Of a stretch of 20,821 bases of DNA, positions 8,182-14,076 are shown piece by piece. This DNA comes from an uncultured Eubacteriales bacterium. Lineage in GTDB: Bacteria > Bacillota > Clostridia > Christensenellales > UBA1242. The translations under genes and the position numbers were made by a program. The notes below the pieces were generated by a model. That model saw nothing but the letters and a program-made list of their open reading frames with translations, ran no database searches and had not been told where the DNA came from. Where the stretch lies: contig CARFEX010000004.1 of NCBI GenBank assembly GCA_948971535.1, forward strand, positions 1 to 20,821, given 5' to 3'. Each line of letters starts with the position of its first letter. The first letter of the stretch is position 1.

Positions 8182-8210
8182 TAATATTAAAAACAGTTCT
8201 AAACTACAAA
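8182..8210 (+). promoter_or_regulatory. Possible sigma-E promoter of spoIVA
   Basis: TAATATT (8182-8188) fits the sigma-E -35 consensus KMATATT at every position. A 14-bp spacer leads to ACTACAAA (8203-8210), a 5-of-8 match to CATACAMT. spoIVA is a sigma-E gene in B. subtilis, which supports the call, but the -10 is weak. Transcription would begin near 8217. Confidence 0.4.
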
Positions 8211-8248
8211 ATACCTTCATAAGATACAAGTGTCATTGGAGGTATTTT
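8208..8248 (+). promoter_or_regulatory. Hairpin that can bury the spoIVA ribosome site or end the plsY transcript
   Basis: AAAATACCT (8208-8216) is fully complementary to AGGTATTTT (8240-8248). A small inner stem GATA/TGTC (8223-8226 with 8231-8234) shortens the 23-base loop. The right arm covers part of the TGGAGG ribosome site (8237-8242) and runs into six T, so it could act as a terminator for der-plsY or as a translation block. Confidence 0.6.
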
Positions 8249-8250
8249 TT

Positions 8251-9726
8251 ATGGAAAAATATGAAATCTATGATGATATTAAAACTCGTACAAACGGAGA
8301 TATATATATTGGTGTTGTAGGACCAGTCCGTGTTGGAAAATCAACATTTATCACTCAATTTATGCAAAAGTTTGTAGTGCCAAATATCACTGAGAAAAAT
8401 GCGAAAGAAAGAACTGTGGATGAGTTGCCTCAATCTGCTGACGGAAAAACAATTATGACAACTCAACCTCATTTTGTACCAAATGAGGCGGTGAAAATTA
8501 AGGTTGCAAATGCTGACATGAAAGTGCGTATGATTGACTGTGTTGGGTATCTTGTTAGTGGTGTTATGGGACATGTTGAAGATGATAAACCAAGGCTTGT
8601 GAAAACTCCGTGGGCAGAAAAAGAACTCCCTTTTGAAGAGGCTGCCGAACTTGGTACTAAAAAGGTTATTGAAGACCATTCAACTGTTGGCATTATGGTT
8701 ACAACTGACGGTTCTGTTACAGACCTTAATAGAGCTAACTATGTTGAAGCAGAAGAGAGAGTAGTAAGAGAGATGAAAGCATCGGGAAAACCTTTTGTTA
8801 TCGTTCTTAACAGCAAAAATCCTACTTCCGCTGATGCTAAGAAATTGGCTGTATCGCTGAATGAAAAGTACAATGTACCTGTTGTTCCATTAAATGCTCT
8901 TGAACTTAAAGACGGAGATGTTGACAATGTTATTGAGAGCTTGCTAATGGAATTTCCTGTAAAAGCTATCAGAGTAAAAATGCCAAAGTGGCTTAGAGCT
9001 CTTAGCTATGACAATGAAATCATTGGAGAGATTGTAGAGGAAGTTAAAAAACTTGGCAGCAATATTACCAAATTGAGCCAAGTGGATAAATCACAACTTG
9101 CTTTTACTGAAAGCGAAAGTTTTGACCCTATCACTTTTTCAAATATGGAAATGGGCGAAGGTATAATCAATTTTAACGTTATTCCAAAGGAAGACCTTTT
9201 CTATAAAGTGCTTTCTAAAGAGTGTGGCTTTGATATAAAAGATGATTATGAACTTGTTGGCTATATCAAAGAACTTGCTGTTGCAAAACTTGAATATGAC
9301 AAACTGAAGAGTGCTCTCGAAGAAGTTCGTCAAACAGGTTATGGTGTGGTTGAACCAAGACGTGATGAATTTGAACTTGGTGAACCTGAAATTATCAGAC
9401 AAGGCAATCGTTTTGGTGTTAAGATTAAGGCCACTGCTCCAAGTTTGCATATTATGAGAGTTGATGTGGAAACTGAGGTTACTCCTATTGTTGGAACCGA
9501 AGACCAAAGTCAAGACCTTGCTAAAAATCTTATGGAACAATTTGAAGCCGACCCAACTAGTATATGGGATACAAACATTCTTGGTAGAAGCTTGTATAGT
9601 TTGATTGGTGACAATATTAATTCAAAGCTTGTTATGATGCCAGTTGAAGCTCAAAGAAAAATGAGAAAAACTTTAGGTCGTATTGTAAATGAAGGTAAGG
9701 GCGGAGTAATTTGTATTTTATTATAA
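8251..9726 (+). CDS. spoIVA: Spore coat morphogenetic ATPase SpoIVA
   Basis: Mother-cell ATPase that polymerises on the forespore surface to form the basement layer of the spore coat. The N-terminal nucleotide-binding domain has Walker A GPVRVGKST followed by FVVPNI, and conserved stretches such as TTDGSVTDLNR and FVIVLNSKNPTS. The C-terminus GKGGVICILL carries the small end motif needed for anchoring by SpoVM in B. subtilis. Length 491 aa matches the family (492 in B. subtilis). ATG 8251 was chosen because TGGAGG stands 8 bases before it and MEKYEIYDDI is the conserved N-terminus; a GTG at 8230 would absorb the ribosome site. A spoVM-like gene lies 200 bp downstream. Confidence 0.97.
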   Translation: MEKYEIYDDIKTRTNGDIYIGVVGPVRVGKSTFITQFMQKFVVPNITEKNAKERTVDELPQSADGKTIMTTQPHFVPNEAVKIKVANADMKVRMIDCVGYLVSGVMGHVEDDKPRLVKTPWAEKELPFEEAAELGTKKVIEDHSTVGIMVTTDGSVTDLNRANYVEAEERVVREMKASGKPFVIVLNSKNPTSADAKKLAVSLNEKYNVPVVPLNALELKDGDVDNVIESLLMEFPVKAIRVKMPKWLRALSYDNEIIGEIVEEVKKLGSNITKLSQVDKSQLAFTESESFDPITFSNMEMGEGIINFNVIPKEDLFYKVLSKECGFDIKDDYELVGYIKELAVAKLEYDKLKSALEEVRQTGYGVVEPRRDEFELGEPEIIRQGNRFGVKIKATAPSLHIMRVDVETEVTPIVGTEDQSQDLAKNLMEQFEADPTSIWDTNILGRSLYSLIGDNINSKLVMMPVEAQRKMRKTLGRIVNEGKGGVICILL

Positions 9727-9738
9727 TCTGTTTTCGCT

Positions 9739-9856
9739 CGCACCGAAAGAAAAAGAGCTTAAAAAGCTCCTTGAAAAAGCACGCATCTTCATGCGTGCTT
9801 TTTGTTTGCACTTTCGCTTGAAGTTACAGCGAAAGTGCAAACATTCTTTCGGTGCG
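9739..9856. repeat. Branched inverted-repeat element: 13-bp outer stem enclosing three hairpins
   Basis: CGCACCGAAAGAA (9739-9751) is perfectly complementary to 9844-9856. Enclosed are hairpin A (6 bp, 9755-9760 with 9764-9769), hairpin B (13 bp, 9774-9786 with 9791-9803, CTTC loop) and hairpin C (15 bp, 9804-9818 with 9828-9842, 9-base loop). B and C abut, and only short linkers remain, giving a four-way junction of 118 bases. Hairpin B followed by TTTTTG can also serve as the spoIVA terminator. The 8-mer TGTTTTCG flanks the element (9729-9736, 9866-9873). It may be a structured RNA, a small mobile repeat, or a terminator cluster. Confidence 0.7.
9774..9808 (+). terminator. Terminator of spoIVA (hairpin B of the branched element)
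   Basis: A perfect 13-bp stem built on AAAAAGCACGCAT with a CTTC tetraloop, its 3' arm ending in five T followed by GTTT. This is a textbook intrinsic terminator 48 bp after the spoIVA stop codon. Confidence 0.8.
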
Positions 9857-9929
9857 TATGGCTGATGTTTTCGAACCATAGATTGAAAAAATTTATAACA
9901 CTTAAAGCAAAGACCGCATAAATTATACT

Positions 9930-10040
9930 ATGGAAAAGCAAAAAGACGGAAAGTATAGAATAATCTGCATAAAAGCTCCAAAGTGGCTAAGCTTTTTATT
10001 ACGCAGGCGCATACATAATCAAAACAAAACACAAGACTAA
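9930..10040 (+). CDS. spoVM: Probable SpoVM, forespore-membrane curvature peptide
   Basis: A 36-codon gene whose centre, KYRIICIKAPKWLSFLLRR, resembles the amphipathic helix of SpoVM (B. subtilis core FYTIKLPKFLGGIVRAML), with the IKxPKxL pattern and the key proline preserved. SpoVM senses the convex forespore membrane and anchors SpoIVA. The position supports this: it follows spoIVA, and in B. subtilis spoVM is the neighbour of rpmB, yloU and yloV, which lie next here. Compared with the 26-residue B. subtilis peptide it has about 7 extra N-terminal and several extra C-terminal residues. ATG 9930 is the only start; no ribosome site precedes it. CATAAATT (9917-9924) loosely resembles a sigma-E -10 box. 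Confidence 0.72.
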   Translation: MEKQKDGKYRIICIKAPKWLSFLLRRRIHNQNKTQD

Positions 10041-10157
10041 AATTCTGTGAGAAAGTAATATTATCAGATATAGTCGAATAAAATAACTTTGGAAAGACTT
10101 GACAAAGCGCTTTTGTTAAACCAATTTTCAATAGAAAAAAATAAAATATTTGTCACT

Positions 10158-10190
10158 AAAAAAGTGGAGCTATATTAAGACCCCACTAAT
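10158..10190 (-). terminator. Terminator of rpmB
   Basis: Read on the minus strand, AGTGG and CCACT (complements of 10183-10187 and 10163-10167) form a stem that continues with one mismatch and is followed by six T. It stands about 35 bp after the rpmB stop. The gap from 10041 to 10157 between spoVM and this site holds a TTGACA at 10099-10104 without a good -10 and nothing else I recognise. Confidence 0.6.
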
Positions 10191-10221
10191 TATTAATAAA
10201 AATTGTAACACAAAAGACCTA

Positions 10222-10404
10222 TTAGTTGGCTTTTGCTTTTTTAATACATTTTGTGCAAGCTCTAACAGTTTGTTCTTTTCCGTTTATTTCTACCTTTGCT
10301 TTTTGAAGGTTAATTTCATAGGTACGGTTTGACTTACGATTTGAGAAACTAACATTTTTACCAGATTGTTTACCTCTTCCACATACTTCACATACTTTGC
10401 TCAT
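10222..10404 (-). CDS. rpmB: 50S ribosomal protein L28, zinc-binding form
   Basis: Ribosomal protein bL28, 60 aa, a structural part of the large subunit. The start SKVCEVCGRGKQSGKNVSFSNRKSNR is typical (shown in full only to about its first pair). Two cysteine pairs, CEVC near residue 6 and CTKC near residue 51, make this the zinc-containing (C+) type. ATG 10404 is preceded by GGAGGAAAGAT. It is transcribed away from yloU, with its own promoter (TTGATT, 17 bp, TATAGT). Confidence 0.97.
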   Translation of the reverse strand: MSKVCEVCGRGKQSGKNVSFSNRKSNRTYEINLQKAKVEINGKEQTVRACTKCIKKAKAN

Positions 10405-10433
10405 ATCTTTCCTCCATAATAATTTGCTTTCTT

Positions 10434-10462
10434 ACTATAGCATCAATTACCAAAAAAATCAA
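10434..10462 (-). promoter_or_regulatory. Promoter of rpmB
   Basis: On the minus strand TTGATT (complement of 10457-10462), 17 bp, TATAGT (complement of 10434-10439). The -35 box overlaps a 9-bp inverted repeat, ACCAAAAAA at 10449-10457 with TTTTTTGGT at 10466-10474. Confidence 0.7.
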
Positions 10463-10532
10463 CTCTTTTTTGGTTATTTATTTCAAAAACTCAATTTTTA
10501 GCAAAAAATATTTTATATTTGATACATTTTAT

Positions 10533-10561
10533 TTGTCTTTTCACAAAGATTATAGTATATT
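10533..10561 (+). promoter_or_regulatory. Promoter of yloU-fakA
   Basis: TTGTCT (10533-10538), 17 bp, TATATT (10556-10561). Transcription would begin near 10568, giving a leader of about 32 bases that contains the AGGAGG site of yloU. Confidence 0.7.
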
Positions 10562-10599
10562 ATATGTGGCGAAATCTATTGCTTTTAGGAGGACTAAAT

Positions 10600-10950
10600 T
10601 TGACAGTCGATACAAATAACTATTATGGCAATATATCAATAAGCGATAATTCAATTCGAATTGTGGCAGGGTATGTTGCACTCGAATGTTATGGAGTAGT
10701 CGACCTCGTGTCAAAGTCCATAGTTGATAGCGCCAAAGAATTAATGAAAAAAGAATCTTATTCCAAAGGGATAAAGATTAGTCATATCGACAACAGAATA
10801 TTTATTGATGTTTACTGTATTTTGAAGTATGGTGTGTCTGTTAGTGCAGTCGCAGAGTCTTTGCGTAAGGCTGTAAAGTATAGCGTAGAAAACTTTACAG
10901 GCATGCTTGTTGATGCTGTCAATGTTCATGTTGTCGGAGTTAGGGTTTAG
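10600..10950 (+). CDS. yloU: Asp23/YloU family protein
   Basis: Asp23/YloU (DUF322) family protein, 116 aa from the chosen start. Family features are ISISDNSIRIVAGYVALECYGVVDLVSKS near the N-terminus (only the pattern IxIxxxVIxxIAGxxAxxxxGV is diagnostic) and the later ALRKAVKYSVENFTGM-like helix followed by VDAVNVHVVGVRV. The start is TTG 10600: AGGAGG (10588-10593) is correctly spaced, and Asp23 proteins are about 120 aa. A longer frame upstream would include the promoter. It is 11 bp before fakA, the usual yloU-yloV pair, so probably linked in function to fatty-acid phosphorylation or envelope stress. Confidence 0.92.
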   Translation: MTVDTNNYYGNISISDNSIRIVAGYVALECYGVVDLVSKSIVDSAKELMKKESYSKGIKISHIDNRIFIDVYCILKYGVSVSAVAESLRKAVKYSVENFTGMLVDAVNVHVVGVRV

Positions 10951-10961
10951 GAGAAAGTTTT

Positions 10962-12596
10962 ATGATAAAGACAATTAATGGTGCGACATTTAGAAAAATG
11001 ATAGTAGCGGGAGCTGGGCTTCTCGAACAAAATAAAAAGTACGTTGACTCGCTCAACGTATTCCCTGTTCCAGATGGTGATACAGGGACTAATATGTTCC
11101 TTACAATGAAGTCTGCAGTGAACGAAGTTTCAAAGTGTATAACAAGTGAAATGTCAGCACTTAGTGAAGCATTTGCAAAAGGAGCTCTCAAAGGTGCGAG
11201 AGGAAACAGTGGAGTAATCACATCTCAAATTTTCAAAGGTTTTTGTAGTGAAGTTGGCAAGGTAAGTGAAATAACAACAAAAGTTTTTGCTAAAGCTATG
11301 CAAGAGGGAGCTAACATTGCATATAAAGCAGTTACAAAACCAAAGGAAGGAACTATCCTCACTGTAATTCGTGTAATGGCAGAAAATGCTGTGAACGTTG
11401 CTAAAAAATGTGATGACTTTGAGGTTTTTCTAAAGAAAGTGCTTGAAACAGGTGAAGAAATACTTAGACAAACCCCAGAAATGTTACCAGTTCTTAAAAA
11501 AGCTGGTGTTGTAGATGCTGGTGGTCGAGGAATTATCGTTATTTTCACAGGTTTCTATAAACTTCTTATTGGTGAAGAGGACTTTGAACTTGTTTTTGAT
11601 GACGAAAAGAAAGTTCAGTCAGTAGATGATGTGATTGCCGATATCAATAACCTCGGAGATATTCAATTTGGTTATTGTACTGAATATATGATTATCAATA
11701 TGAAGAAAAAGACCACAGAAGCTGATATTGACAAGCTCCGTGAAAAACTTATGGAACTTGGCGACTCTGTAATCTGTATTGGTGACCTAAACCTTGTAAA
11801 AGTGCATGTTCACTCAAATGAACCTAACAAAGCACTTGGTTATGCTTTAGAACTTGGTGAAATTTATAATATCAAGATAGAAAATATGCTTGAACAAAAC
11901 CGTGAGCTCAAGAAAAAGGCTAATGTACTAGAAGAAACAAAGGAAATTGGTATGGTTGCAGTCGCTCCGGGGAATGGACTTGCTGATATTTTCAAAGATT
12001 TATCTGTTGACCAAATTATCGTTGGTGGACAGACAATGAACCCAAGTGCAGAAGATATAGCAGCCGCTGCTGATAAAGTACCAGCTAGAAATGTCTTTGT
12101 ATTCCCAAATAACAAGAATATTATCCTTGCGGCAGAGCAGGCGAATGACCTTACAAATAAAAATCTTATCATAATTCCAACTCGCAGTATTCCAGAAGGT
12201 ATTTCAGCATCTATTGCATTTAATCCAGATGCGTCAGTTCAAGAAAATAAAGAAGCTATGACAGATGCTATTAAAGGAGTTAAGTCTGGCTCTGTAACTT
12301 ACGCAGTTCGTGATACTCATGTTGACGGATTTGACCTTTCTGTTGGTGAAATTATCGGACTTGATGATAAAGCTATCCTTGCAAAAGGTAAACTCGTAGC
12401 TGAAACTACCGAAAAACTTGTTGAAAAACTTATTAGTGAAGACACCATGAATATAACTCTCTTCTACGGTGAAGATATTCGTGAAGAAGAAGCAGTTGCA
12501 CTTTGTGAAAAATTGGCTGGCAAGTATCCTGAATGTGAGGTTACTGTTGCGTTTGGTGGTCAACCAGTATACTATTATCTTGTAAGTTTAGAGTAA
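10962..12596 (+). CDS. fakA: DAK2/DegV-type fatty acid kinase subunit FakA (YloV)
   Basis: ATP-binding kinase subunit that phosphorylates fatty acids held by a FakB/DegV partner, feeding acyl-phosphate to PlsX/PlsY. The N-terminal DhaL-like (DAK2) domain shows VFPVPDGDTGTNM, with the Mg-ATP binding aspartates at about residues 38 and 40, and RGNSGVI. A middle domain (about 230-310: FGYCTEYMI, GDSVICIGDLNLVKVHVH) and a DegV-like C-terminal domain (GNGLADIF, GGQTMNPSAEDI, FPNNKNI) follow. Length 544 aa is typical. AGGAGA precedes the ATG. Cotranscribed with yloU. plsY in this window would use its downstream product; fakB and plsX are not here. Confidence 0.94.
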   Translation: MIKTINGATFRKMIVAGAGLLEQNKKYVDSLNVFPVPDGDTGTNMFLTMKSAVNEVSKCITSEMSALSEAFAKGALKGARGNSGVITSQIFKGFCSEVGKVSEITTKVFAKAMQEGANIAYKAVTKPKEGTILTVIRVMAENAVNVAKKCDDFEVFLKKVLETGEEILRQTPEMLPVLKKAGVVDAGGRGIIVIFTGFYKLLIGEEDFELVFDDEKKVQSVDDVIADINNLGDIQFGYCTEYMIINMKKKTTEADIDKLREKLMELGDSVICIGDLNLVKVHVHSNEPNKALGYALELGEIYNIKIENMLEQNRELKKKANVLEETKEIGMVAVAPGNGLADIFKDLSVDQIIVGGQTMNPSAEDIAAAADKVPARNVFVFPNNKNIILAAEQANDLTNKNLIIIPTRSIPEGISASIAFNPDASVQENKEAMTDAIKGVKSGSVTYAVRDTHVDGFDLSVGEIIGLDDKAILAKGKLVAETTEKLVEKLISEDTMNITLFYGEDIREEEAVALCEKLAGKYPECEVTVAFGGQPVYYYLVSLE

Positions 12597-12636
12597 AAAA
12601 AAGAAAAAAGGTTAAATTGCACATTGAAGACCTATT

Positions 12637-12661
12637 AAAACGACCGTTTTGGTCGTTTTTT
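12637..12661 (+). terminator. Terminator of yloU-fakA
   Basis: AAAACGACC (12637-12645) pairs perfectly with GGTCGTTTT (12651-12659) across a GTTTT loop, followed by more T. A strong intrinsic terminator. Confidence 0.92.
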
Positions 12662-12663
12662 CT

Positions 12664-12700
12664 TTGTTATTTTCTTAAATTTTGTTAATATAATGTTATG
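12664..12700 (+). promoter_or_regulatory. Promoter of tlyA, probably leaderless
   Basis: TTGTTA (12664-12669) is followed 16 bp later by TAATAT (12686-12691), itself preceded by an extended TG. This puts the transcription start at the tlyA ATG (12698). A TATAAT at 12689-12694 overlaps but is 19 bp from the -35 and too close to the ATG. No ribosome site is present. Confidence 0.45.
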
Positions 12701-13504
12701 ATTGAAAAAAGATTGGACATTGAACTTGTGGAAAGAGGTGAGTTCTCATCACGTGAAAAAGCGCAAAATGCAATAAAAAAAGGGCGAGTTATAGTTGACG
12801 GAAAGGTACAAAACAAGCCAGCTTTTTTGGTGAGTGAAAATGATAAACTAGAGGTTATACATGATGAAAATTATATTTCAAGAGGGGCATATAAGATAGA
12901 AAAGGCAAAAGAGGTTTTTGGTTTGGACTTTTTAGATAAAGTAGTGCTTGACATCGGCGCCTCCACAGGTGGATTTACCGACTTTGCTCTTCGTAACGGC
13001 GCCAGACAAGTTTTGGCGGTCGATGTTGGGAATGGTGAACTTGCAAAAAATCTTCGAGAAGATAAAAGAGTTATAAACCTTGAAAATCAAGATTTTCGCA
13101 CAATAGATAACAATATATGCAAAGATGCGAATATAATAATAGGAGACCTTTCTTTTATATCACTTCGCCATATTTTTCCTAAAATGAAGGAAATTTTTGG
13201 TGAAACAGCCGAAATTGCGATGTTGTTTAAACCTCAATTTGAATGTGGAACAACTATTGCAAAAAAATATAAGGGTGTGATAAAAGATAGAAAAATTCAT
13301 ATCAAACTTCTCAAAGATTTTGTTAGTTATCTACAAGCTTTTGGATATAATTTAGTAGAGTTGACATACTCGCCAATCACAGGAAAAAGCGGTAATATAG
13401 AGTATCTGTTTTATATAAATAAAGAGAAAAAATTGACTTTTTCACTTGAAAAAATAGATAAAATTGTTGATGAGGCATTTAGAACAATAAAAAAGGAGAA
13501 ATGA
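12698..13504 (+). CDS. tlyA: TlyA family rRNA 2'-O-methyltransferase / hemolysin-like (YqxC)
   Basis: RNA methyltransferase of the TlyA/YqxC family, expected to methylate rRNA ribose. An N-terminal S4 RNA-binding domain (residues 1-60, MIEKRLDIELVERGEFSSR, GRVIVDGKV) is joined to an FtsJ/RrmJ fold with the SAM-binding motif VLDIGASTGGFTDFAL, then VLAVDVG and GDLSFISL. Length 268 aa is normal. It normally stands with dxs, argR and recN in Bacillota; here it is alone, between terminators. The stop codon lies in the loop of the terminator hairpin. No Shine-Dalgarno sequence precedes the ATG. Confidence 0.93.
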   Translation: MIEKRLDIELVERGEFSSREKAQNAIKKGRVIVDGKVQNKPAFLVSENDKLEVIHDENYISRGAYKIEKAKEVFGLDFLDKVVLDIGASTGGFTDFALRNGARQVLAVDVGNGELAKNLREDKRVINLENQDFRTIDNNICKDANIIIGDLSFISLRHIFPKMKEIFGETAEIAMLFKPQFECGTTIAKKYKGVIKDRKIHIKLLKDFVSYLQAFGYNLVELTYSPITGKSGNIEYLFYINKEKKLTFSLEKIDKIVDEAFRTIKKEK

Positions 13505-13518
13505 ATTCTCCTTTTTTT
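13490..13518. terminator. Bidirectional terminator between tlyA and the XRE gene
   Basis: AAAAAGGAGAA (13490-13500) is complementary to TTCTCCTTTTT (13506-13516) around a 5-base loop. It contains the tlyA stop (13502-13504) and touches the stop of the leftward XRE gene (13517-13519). A- and T-runs on both sides allow action in both directions. Confidence 0.88.
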
Positions 13519-13723
13519 AATCTTCCAAACCTAATAAATAGTCAGTAGTAACATCAAAAAATTGTGCAAGCATAATAATGTACGAGCCTTGTATATCTGC
13601 TTGATTATTTTCCCAGCGATGAATAGAAGCGGGTGATACATGTAACACTTTGCTCAATTTTTGTATAGAATAACCCTTTTCAGTTCTTAATTCCTTTAAT
13701 CTTTCACCAAATTTTTTCATCAT
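13517..13723 (-). CDS. Small XRE-family (Cro/CI-type) transcriptional repressor
   Basis: A 68-residue protein consisting of a single HTH_3 domain: FGERLKELRTEKGYSIQKLSKVLHVSPASIHRWENNQADI, ending in FFDVTTDYLLGLE, the standard XRE end. It has no partner domain, so it binds DNA as a dimer, sensing no obvious ligand. It diverges from an unknown small gene across three 16-bp operators of form ATTCC-N6-GGAAT. One of these overlaps its own -10 box, so it should repress both itself and the neighbour. The -10 TATAAT (complement of 13732-13737) lies 8 bases before the ATG, with no ribosome site, implying a leaderless mRNA. The motif in this entry longer than a few residues is diagnostic only through its helices at about 16-39. 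Confidence 0.9.
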   Translation of the reverse strand: MMKKFGERLKELRTEKGYSIQKLSKVLHVSPASIHRWENNQADIQGSYIIMLAQFFDVTTDYLLGLED

Positions 13724-13734
13724 ATTTATATATT

Positions 13735-13804
13735 ATACCAAAAATGGAATAAAATAGTTGACATTCCGTATTTGGAATATTATAATATATTCCATATTCG
13801 GAAT
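13735..13804. promoter_or_regulatory. Three ATTCC-N6-GGAAT operators in the divergent promoter region
   Basis: O1 13735-13750 (ATACC-N6-GGAAT, one mismatch), O2 13763-13778 (ATTCC-N6-GGAAT) and O3 13789-13804 (ATTCC-N6-GGAAT) have centres 28 and 26 bp apart. O1 overlaps the leftward XRE -10 box. O2 fills the spacer of the rightward promoter and O3 covers its transcription start. The likely ligand is the XRE protein encoded next door. Confidence 0.8.
13758..13786 (+). promoter_or_regulatory. Consensus promoter of the 83-residue protein gene
   Basis: TTGACA (13758-13763), 17 bp, TATAAT (13781-13786): a perfect sigma-A consensus, with operators in the spacer and over the start site. This is the pattern of a strong promoter held off by a repressor. 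Confidence 0.88.
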
Positions 13805-13820
13805 AAAAGGAGGTGAGAAT

Positions 13821-14072
13821 ATGGACGAGTTTGATATGCTTGTGGAATTTATTTTCAATTTGTTTGAAAGTTATTCGAGAGGTAAGGATTATAGTTGCGA
13901 AGATATGGACAATCATTTTAAAAAATTATTAAATACTTTAAATGACGAACAAGCATCTATGTTGTATGATTATGATTTTGACACGTTAGAACTTGCTATG
14001 AATTATGCAAAAGGCACAATCAAGTTTTTTCTAACTGGATTGTGCCCTTGTTTATTTGACCAAGTTGATTGA
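13821..14072 (+). CDS. Unknown small acidic helical protein controlled by the XRE operators
   Basis: An 83-residue protein I do not recognise. It is acidic and predicted mainly helical (DEFDMLVEFIFNLFES, then LNDEQASMLYDYDFDTLE, then AMNYAKGTIKFFLTGL), ending CPCLFDQVD. Its size and layout loosely recall small uncharacterised clostridial proteins of the DUF6809 kind, but that is an impression only. ATG 13821 follows an excellent AGGAGGTGA; a longer frame from 13758 would start inside the promoter. Its consensus promoter and three operators suggest a tightly repressed product. No toxin motif, signal peptide or metal site beyond CPC is seen. It converges with the coat-like gene. Confidence 0.8.
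   Translation: MDEFDMLVEFIFNLFESYSRGKDYSCEDMDNHFKKLLNTLNDEQASMLYDYDFDTLELAMNYAKGTIKFFLTGLCPCLFDQVD
14013..14046 (-). terminator. Hairpin at the 3' end of the convergent gene pair
   Basis: GGCACAATC (14013-14021) pairs with GATTGTGCC (14038-14046) across a 16-base loop. On the minus strand it is followed by TTTT, so it fits a terminator for the coat-like gene, although it lies inside the last codons of the opposite gene. On the plus strand the T-run is poor. Confidence 0.5.
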
Positions 14073-14076
14073 ATTG

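Noticed and set aside
9729..9873. Insertion sequence remnant or clean MITE
   Set aside because: The flanking 8-base repeats are 2 and 9 bp away from the inverted repeats rather than adjoining them, and no transposase fragment exists. Kept as an unexplained element instead.
9857..9929. tRNA gene between the branched element and spoVM
   Set aside because: No acceptor, D or T arm pattern could be made; the stretch is AT-rich without stems.
9928..10131. A 67-codon minus-strand frame across the spoVM region
   Set aside because: No ribosome site, no recognisable features, and it overlaps the better supported plus-strand spoVM-like gene.
10150..10332. A 60-codon plus-strand frame overlapping rpmB
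   Set aside because: It is antisense to the certain L28 gene and shows only low-complexity hydrophobic sequence.
13517..14072. Toxin-antitoxin pair
   Set aside because: The genes are divergent rather than in one operon, and the 83-residue protein has no toxin motif. A repressor with a controlled target fits better.
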